This document shows, piece by piece, positions 61,282-64,000 of a stretch of 64,000 nucleotides of DNA. A program made the position numbers and the translations under genes. The notes below the pieces were generated by a model. The model ran no database searches and had not been told where the DNA came from. It was given only the letters and a program-made list of their open reading frames with translations. This stretch comes from Alphaproteobacteria bacterium UBA998 (GTDB lineage Bacteria; Pseudomonadota; Alphaproteobacteria; Rickettsiales; UBA998): assembly GCA_002291925.1 (NCBI GenBank), contig DBAY01000069.1, positions 1-64,000 on the forward strand, read 5' to 3'. Each line of letters opens with the position of its first letter. Position 1 is the first letter of the stretch.

Positions 61282-63656
61282 TGAAATTCACCTTAAGCTG
61301 GCTGAAAGAATTCCTCACCACCGATGCCTCGGTGGAGGAGATTTCGCGTACCCTAACCGCCATTGGGCTAGAGGTGGAGTCGGTGGAAGATAAGTCGGCA
61401 AAGCTGGCCCCGTTCACCGTGGCGGAGATTCTCTCCGCCGAGAAACATCCGGATGCGGACAAGCTAAAAATCTGTCAGGTGAAGACGCACTCCGATACGC
61501 GCCAGATTGTCTGCGGCGCGCCGAATGCGCGCGCGGGCATCAAGGTGGCGCTGGCGGATATCGGCGCCATCATCCCCAATGGCGGGTTTGAAATCAAAAA
61601 ATCGAAGATTCGCGGCGTCGAGAGCAACGGCATGCTGTGCTCCGCGCGTGAGCTGAATCTTGGCGAGGACCATGCAGGCATCATGGAACTGCCTGCTACG
61701 GCAGCGGTCGGCCAGAGCATCGTGGAGGTGCTGGGCCTGAGTGATGTGCTGTTTGAGATCGCCATCACCCCCAACCGCGGCGACTGCCTCGGCGTTTACG
61801 GCGTGGCGCGTGACCTCGCGGCGGCGGGGCTTGGTACACTCAAGCAACCCGAAGCCATCACCATTCAGGCCAGCGGCAGTGCCGGGCGTGGCATCACACT
61901 GGAAACACCGGATTGCCGCATGTTTGCCGGCCGCCTCATTTCCGGAGTGAAGAATGGCCCCTCGCCAGAGTGGCTGCAGCAGCGCCTGAAATCGGTCGGC
62001 CTGCGCCCCATCTCGGCGCTGGTGGACATCACCAATTACTTCACGATTGGCTTTGGCCGCCCCCTGCACGTGTTTGACGCCGATACGTTGAAAGGCGACA
62101 TCCGCGCCCGCACCTCGGTGGCCGGGGAAACGCTCGCGGCGTTGAACGACAAATCCTACACCATCCCCGAAGGCATGTGCGTCATCGCCGATGATTCCGG
62201 CGTGTTGGGTTTGGGCGGCGTGGTCGGCGGCACCCCGTCCGGCTGCACGGAAGCAACCACCAACGTGTTTCTCGAATGCGCGTGGTTCGAGCCGGAAGCG
62301 ATTGCAAAAACCGGCCGCATCCTGCAGATCGACTCCGACGCCCGCTACCGTTTCGAGCGCACGGTGGACCCGCAATTTGTCCTGCCCGCCGCGGAACTCG
62401 CCACGCGCATGATTGTCGATCTCTGCGGCGGCACGCCGAGCGCGCTGGTCGTGGCGGGTGAGGCTCCCGTGCTGAGCCAGCCCATCGCGTTCGAGACTAC
62501 CGATGTGCTGAAGCTCGGCGGCCTCGACGTCCCCGTGGCGGAGTGCGAGCGCATCCTTTCCACGCTCGGCTGCACCATCGAGAAAACCCGCGTCCATCAA
62601 TGGACGGTAACGCCGCCCTCCTGGCGTCCGGACCTCACCATGAATGCTGATCTGGTGGAGGAAATCCTGCGTATCCACGGCTATGACAAGCTGCCCGATA
62701 CGCCCCTGCCCCCGGCCACCGCCAAGGATGACGGCAGCTTCGCGCAGACGCAATCCGTACGTCGCCTGCTCGCCGCGCGGGGCCTGCGCGAGTGCCACCA
62801 CTTCGCCTTCGTCACGCCGATGCAGGCGGAGATGTTCCGTCAGGTGGAAGCGGACAAACGCGTCACCATTGTCAACCCGATCAGCGCGGAGGCGGATACG
62901 CTGCGCCCCTCGCTGCTGCCCGGCCTCATCGATGCCCTGAAGCGCAACTTAGATCGTGCGCAAGCAAACCTCGCCCTCACCGAAGTCGGCGTGGTGTTCC
63001 GTGGCCTCTCGCCTGAGCAGCAGCCGCTGCAGGCGGCGGGCCTGCGCATCGGCGCCACCGCCGAGAAGGACTGGAGCAAATCCGCCCGCCCGGTCGATGC
63101 ATTCGACGTGAAGGCAGACCTTTACGCCACTCTCTCTGCGATGGGCGTGGATACGAACAACGTGCAACTCACCACCGATGGCTTACCCGCCTATTACCAC
63201 CCCGGCAAGTCCGGCTGCGTGCGGCTTGGGCCGAAGCAGGTGCTGGGCTATTTCGGCGCGCTGCACCCGCGCATCGCCCGCGCGTGGGATATCGACGGCG
63301 AACTTTACGCCTTCGAGGTGATGCTTTCCGACATACCGGCGCGCAAGAAGAAGGAACGCCAGGCGCTGAAACTGTCGGAATACCAGCTCTCCCGCCGCGA
63401 TTTCGCTTTCGTCGCCGACGCGGATTTGCCCGCCGCCGAGCTGCTGAAAGCGGTCGCCGGGGCGGACCGCCAGCTGGTGCGCGAGGTGTCGCTGTTTGAC
63501 GTCTATCAAGGCAAGGGCGTGCCGGAAGGCAAGAAATCCATGGCAATTTCCGTGGTTCTTCAAGCAGATGACCGCACCCTGACCGACGCCGACCTCACCA
63601 AAACCTCCGACGCCATCGTGCAGGCGGCCGGCCGCAAGGGCGCCACCCTACGATAA
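61281..63656 (+). CDS. pheT: Phenylalanine-tRNA ligase beta subunit
   Basis: The 791-residue beta subunit edits mischarged tRNA and binds tRNA-Phe. It begins MKFTLSWLKEFLTT and has the EMAP-like tRNA-binding domain (about residues 40-150, KHPDADKLKICQV), B3/B4 editing domain (LRPISALVDITNYF), B5 domain, catalytic-like core and a C-terminal FDX-ACB anticodon domain (SRRDFAFVADADLPAAELL). Its ATG overlaps the pheS stop by one base (TAATG), so the two are translationally coupled. Confidence 0.96.
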   Translation: MKFTLSWLKEFLTTDASVEEISRTLTAIGLEVESVEDKSAKLAPFTVAEILSAEKHPDADKLKICQVKTHSDTRQIVCGAPNARAGIKVALADIGAIIPNGGFEIKKSKIRGVESNGMLCSARELNLGEDHAGIMELPATAAVGQSIVEVLGLSDVLFEIAITPNRGDCLGVYGVARDLAAAGLGTLKQPEAITIQASGSAGRGITLETPDCRMFAGRLISGVKNGPSPEWLQQRLKSVGLRPISALVDITNYFTIGFGRPLHVFDADTLKGDIRARTSVAGETLAALNDKSYTIPEGMCVIADDSGVLGLGGVVGGTPSGCTEATTNVFLECAWFEPEAIAKTGRILQIDSDARYRFERTVDPQFVLPAAELATRMIVDLCGGTPSALVVAGEAPVLSQPIAFETTDVLKLGGLDVPVAECERILSTLGCTIEKTRVHQWTVTPPSWRPDLTMNADLVEEILRIHGYDKLPDTPLPPATAKDDGSFAQTQSVRRLLAARGLRECHHFAFVTPMQAEMFRQVEADKRVTIVNPISAEADTLRPSLLPGLIDALKRNLDRAQANLALTEVGVVFRGLSPEQQPLQAAGLRIGATAEKDWSKSARPVDAFDVKADLYATLSAMGVDTNNVQLTTDGLPAYYHPGKSGCVRLGPKQVLGYFGALHPRIARAWDIDGELYAFEVMLSDIPARKKKERQALKLSEYQLSRRDFAFVADADLPAAELLKAVAGADRQLVREVSLFDVYQGKGVPEGKKSMAISVVLQADDRTLTDADLTKTSDAIVQAAGRKGATLR

Positions 63657-63715
63657 GTCGTCACGAAAACGTCATCATTTTTAGTTAAACATGGGTTAAC
63701 TCTTGGAGGACACCC

Positions 63716-64000
63716 ATGACACATTATCGCCCCATTGCTGCGGCAGACGCCATTGGTATTCATTTGCTGGATTATACAATTCCCAACTTTGATATGGTCC
63801 GTAAAAATGTCGCTGATCTAACCGCCAGCGCCAGCATTGAATTGCAAACGGCAGCAAATAAACTCAGTGAAAAGCTTATTAAAAAAGTTGAGGAGCTCTC
63901 TGCAAACAAGGGGACAGCGTATCAGTGCCATGAAGAAGTGATTGCCGATCTCATGCCTTTGAGCGAGCGCACAGGCATGAGCGCTGAACTGTTCGGGCAA
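63716..64000 (+). CDS. Unknown gene, cut by the window end
   Basis: The reading frame starts at an ATG at 63716 after a GGAGGA ribosome site and stays open for 95 codons to the window edge. The visible part begins MTHYRPIAAADAIGIHLLD and is largely helical and amphipathic (SIELQTAANKLSEKLIKKVE). That pattern recalls phasin-like proteins, but I cannot assign it. It is AT-richer than pheT. Confidence 0.7.
   Translation, partial: MTHYRPIAAADAIGIHLLDYTIPNFDMVRKNVADLTASASIELQTAANKLSEKLIKKVEELSANKGTAYQCHEEVIADLMPLSERTGMSAELFGQ

Overview
The window is about 64 kb of GC-rich bacterial chromosome, densely packed with genes on both strands. The gene set points to an alphaproteobacterium: a fused ispDF gene, dusB followed by an NtrY/NtrX two-component pair whose NtrX lacks the GAFTGA loop, the chorismate mutase-hisC-tyrC order, rpmI-rplT-pheS-pheT, and a Lon-N-domain protein. 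I cannot name the genus. There is no prophage, IS transposase, CRISPR array or rRNA operon. One tRNA gene (Gly, GCC anticodon) is present.

Layout. 0.3-3.8 kb: an orphan beta-propeller protein, then an iron-type ABC binding protein and ATPase with a Fur-like operator and no permease. 4-8 kb: pncC/cinA, pgpA, ispDF and dusB. 7.8-12.8 kb: an AT-rich frameshifted orphan, ntrY, ntrX and an SH3-domain protein. 12.9-15.8 kb: a soluble PAS-PAS chemoreceptor and a nitronate monooxygenase-like enzyme. 16-19.2 kb: chorismate mutase, hisC and tyrC. 19.2-22 kb: an unknown membrane protein, a HAD phosphatase and a D-amino-acid aminotransferase-like gene. 22.1-27.4 kb: a surface-polysaccharide operon (rfbB-rfbA-rfbD-rfbC-GT2, then a sugar epimerase). 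27.5-30 kb: exbB-exbD-exbD-tonB. 30.1-34.2 kb: a Trm112-like protein, tRNA-Gly, a membrane chemoreceptor, an unknown protein and a tiny lipoprotein. 34.4-39 kb: dxs and two tandem phosphate-porin genes, each broken by one amber codon. 39-45.6 kb: an L,D-transpeptidase, dapD, and a Gld-type ABC exporter operon with a DUF4340 protein. 45.6-50.1 kb: a low-molecular-weight phosphatase, thpR, mnmC and a secreted beta-helix/RTX protein. 50-56.4 kb: the four-gene ligase-associated DNA repair set (ligase, exonuclease, Lhr-type helicase, phosphoesterase). 56.8-64 kb: a Lon-N protein, a SprA-like metalloprotease, a Bax-inhibitor-1 protein, rpmI-rplT, pheS-pheT and the start of an unknown gene.

Functionally the window combines housekeeping (isoprenoid, phospholipid, lysine, aromatic and histidine synthesis, tRNA modification and charging) with envelope functions (TonB energisation, porins, rhamnose glycan, ABC export), sensing (NtrYX, two chemoreceptors) and DNA repair. 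Intergenic gaps are unusually rich in palindromic repeats that begin GTCAT/GTCAC and end ATGAC/GTGAC; they form a small mobile-like repertoire shared by many gaps, and a different palindrome sits in frame inside pheS.

The observations most worth following are the two amber-interrupted porins, the ExbD pair in which one copy has Asn in place of the essential membrane Asp, the palindromic insert in pheS, and the repeat mosaic.
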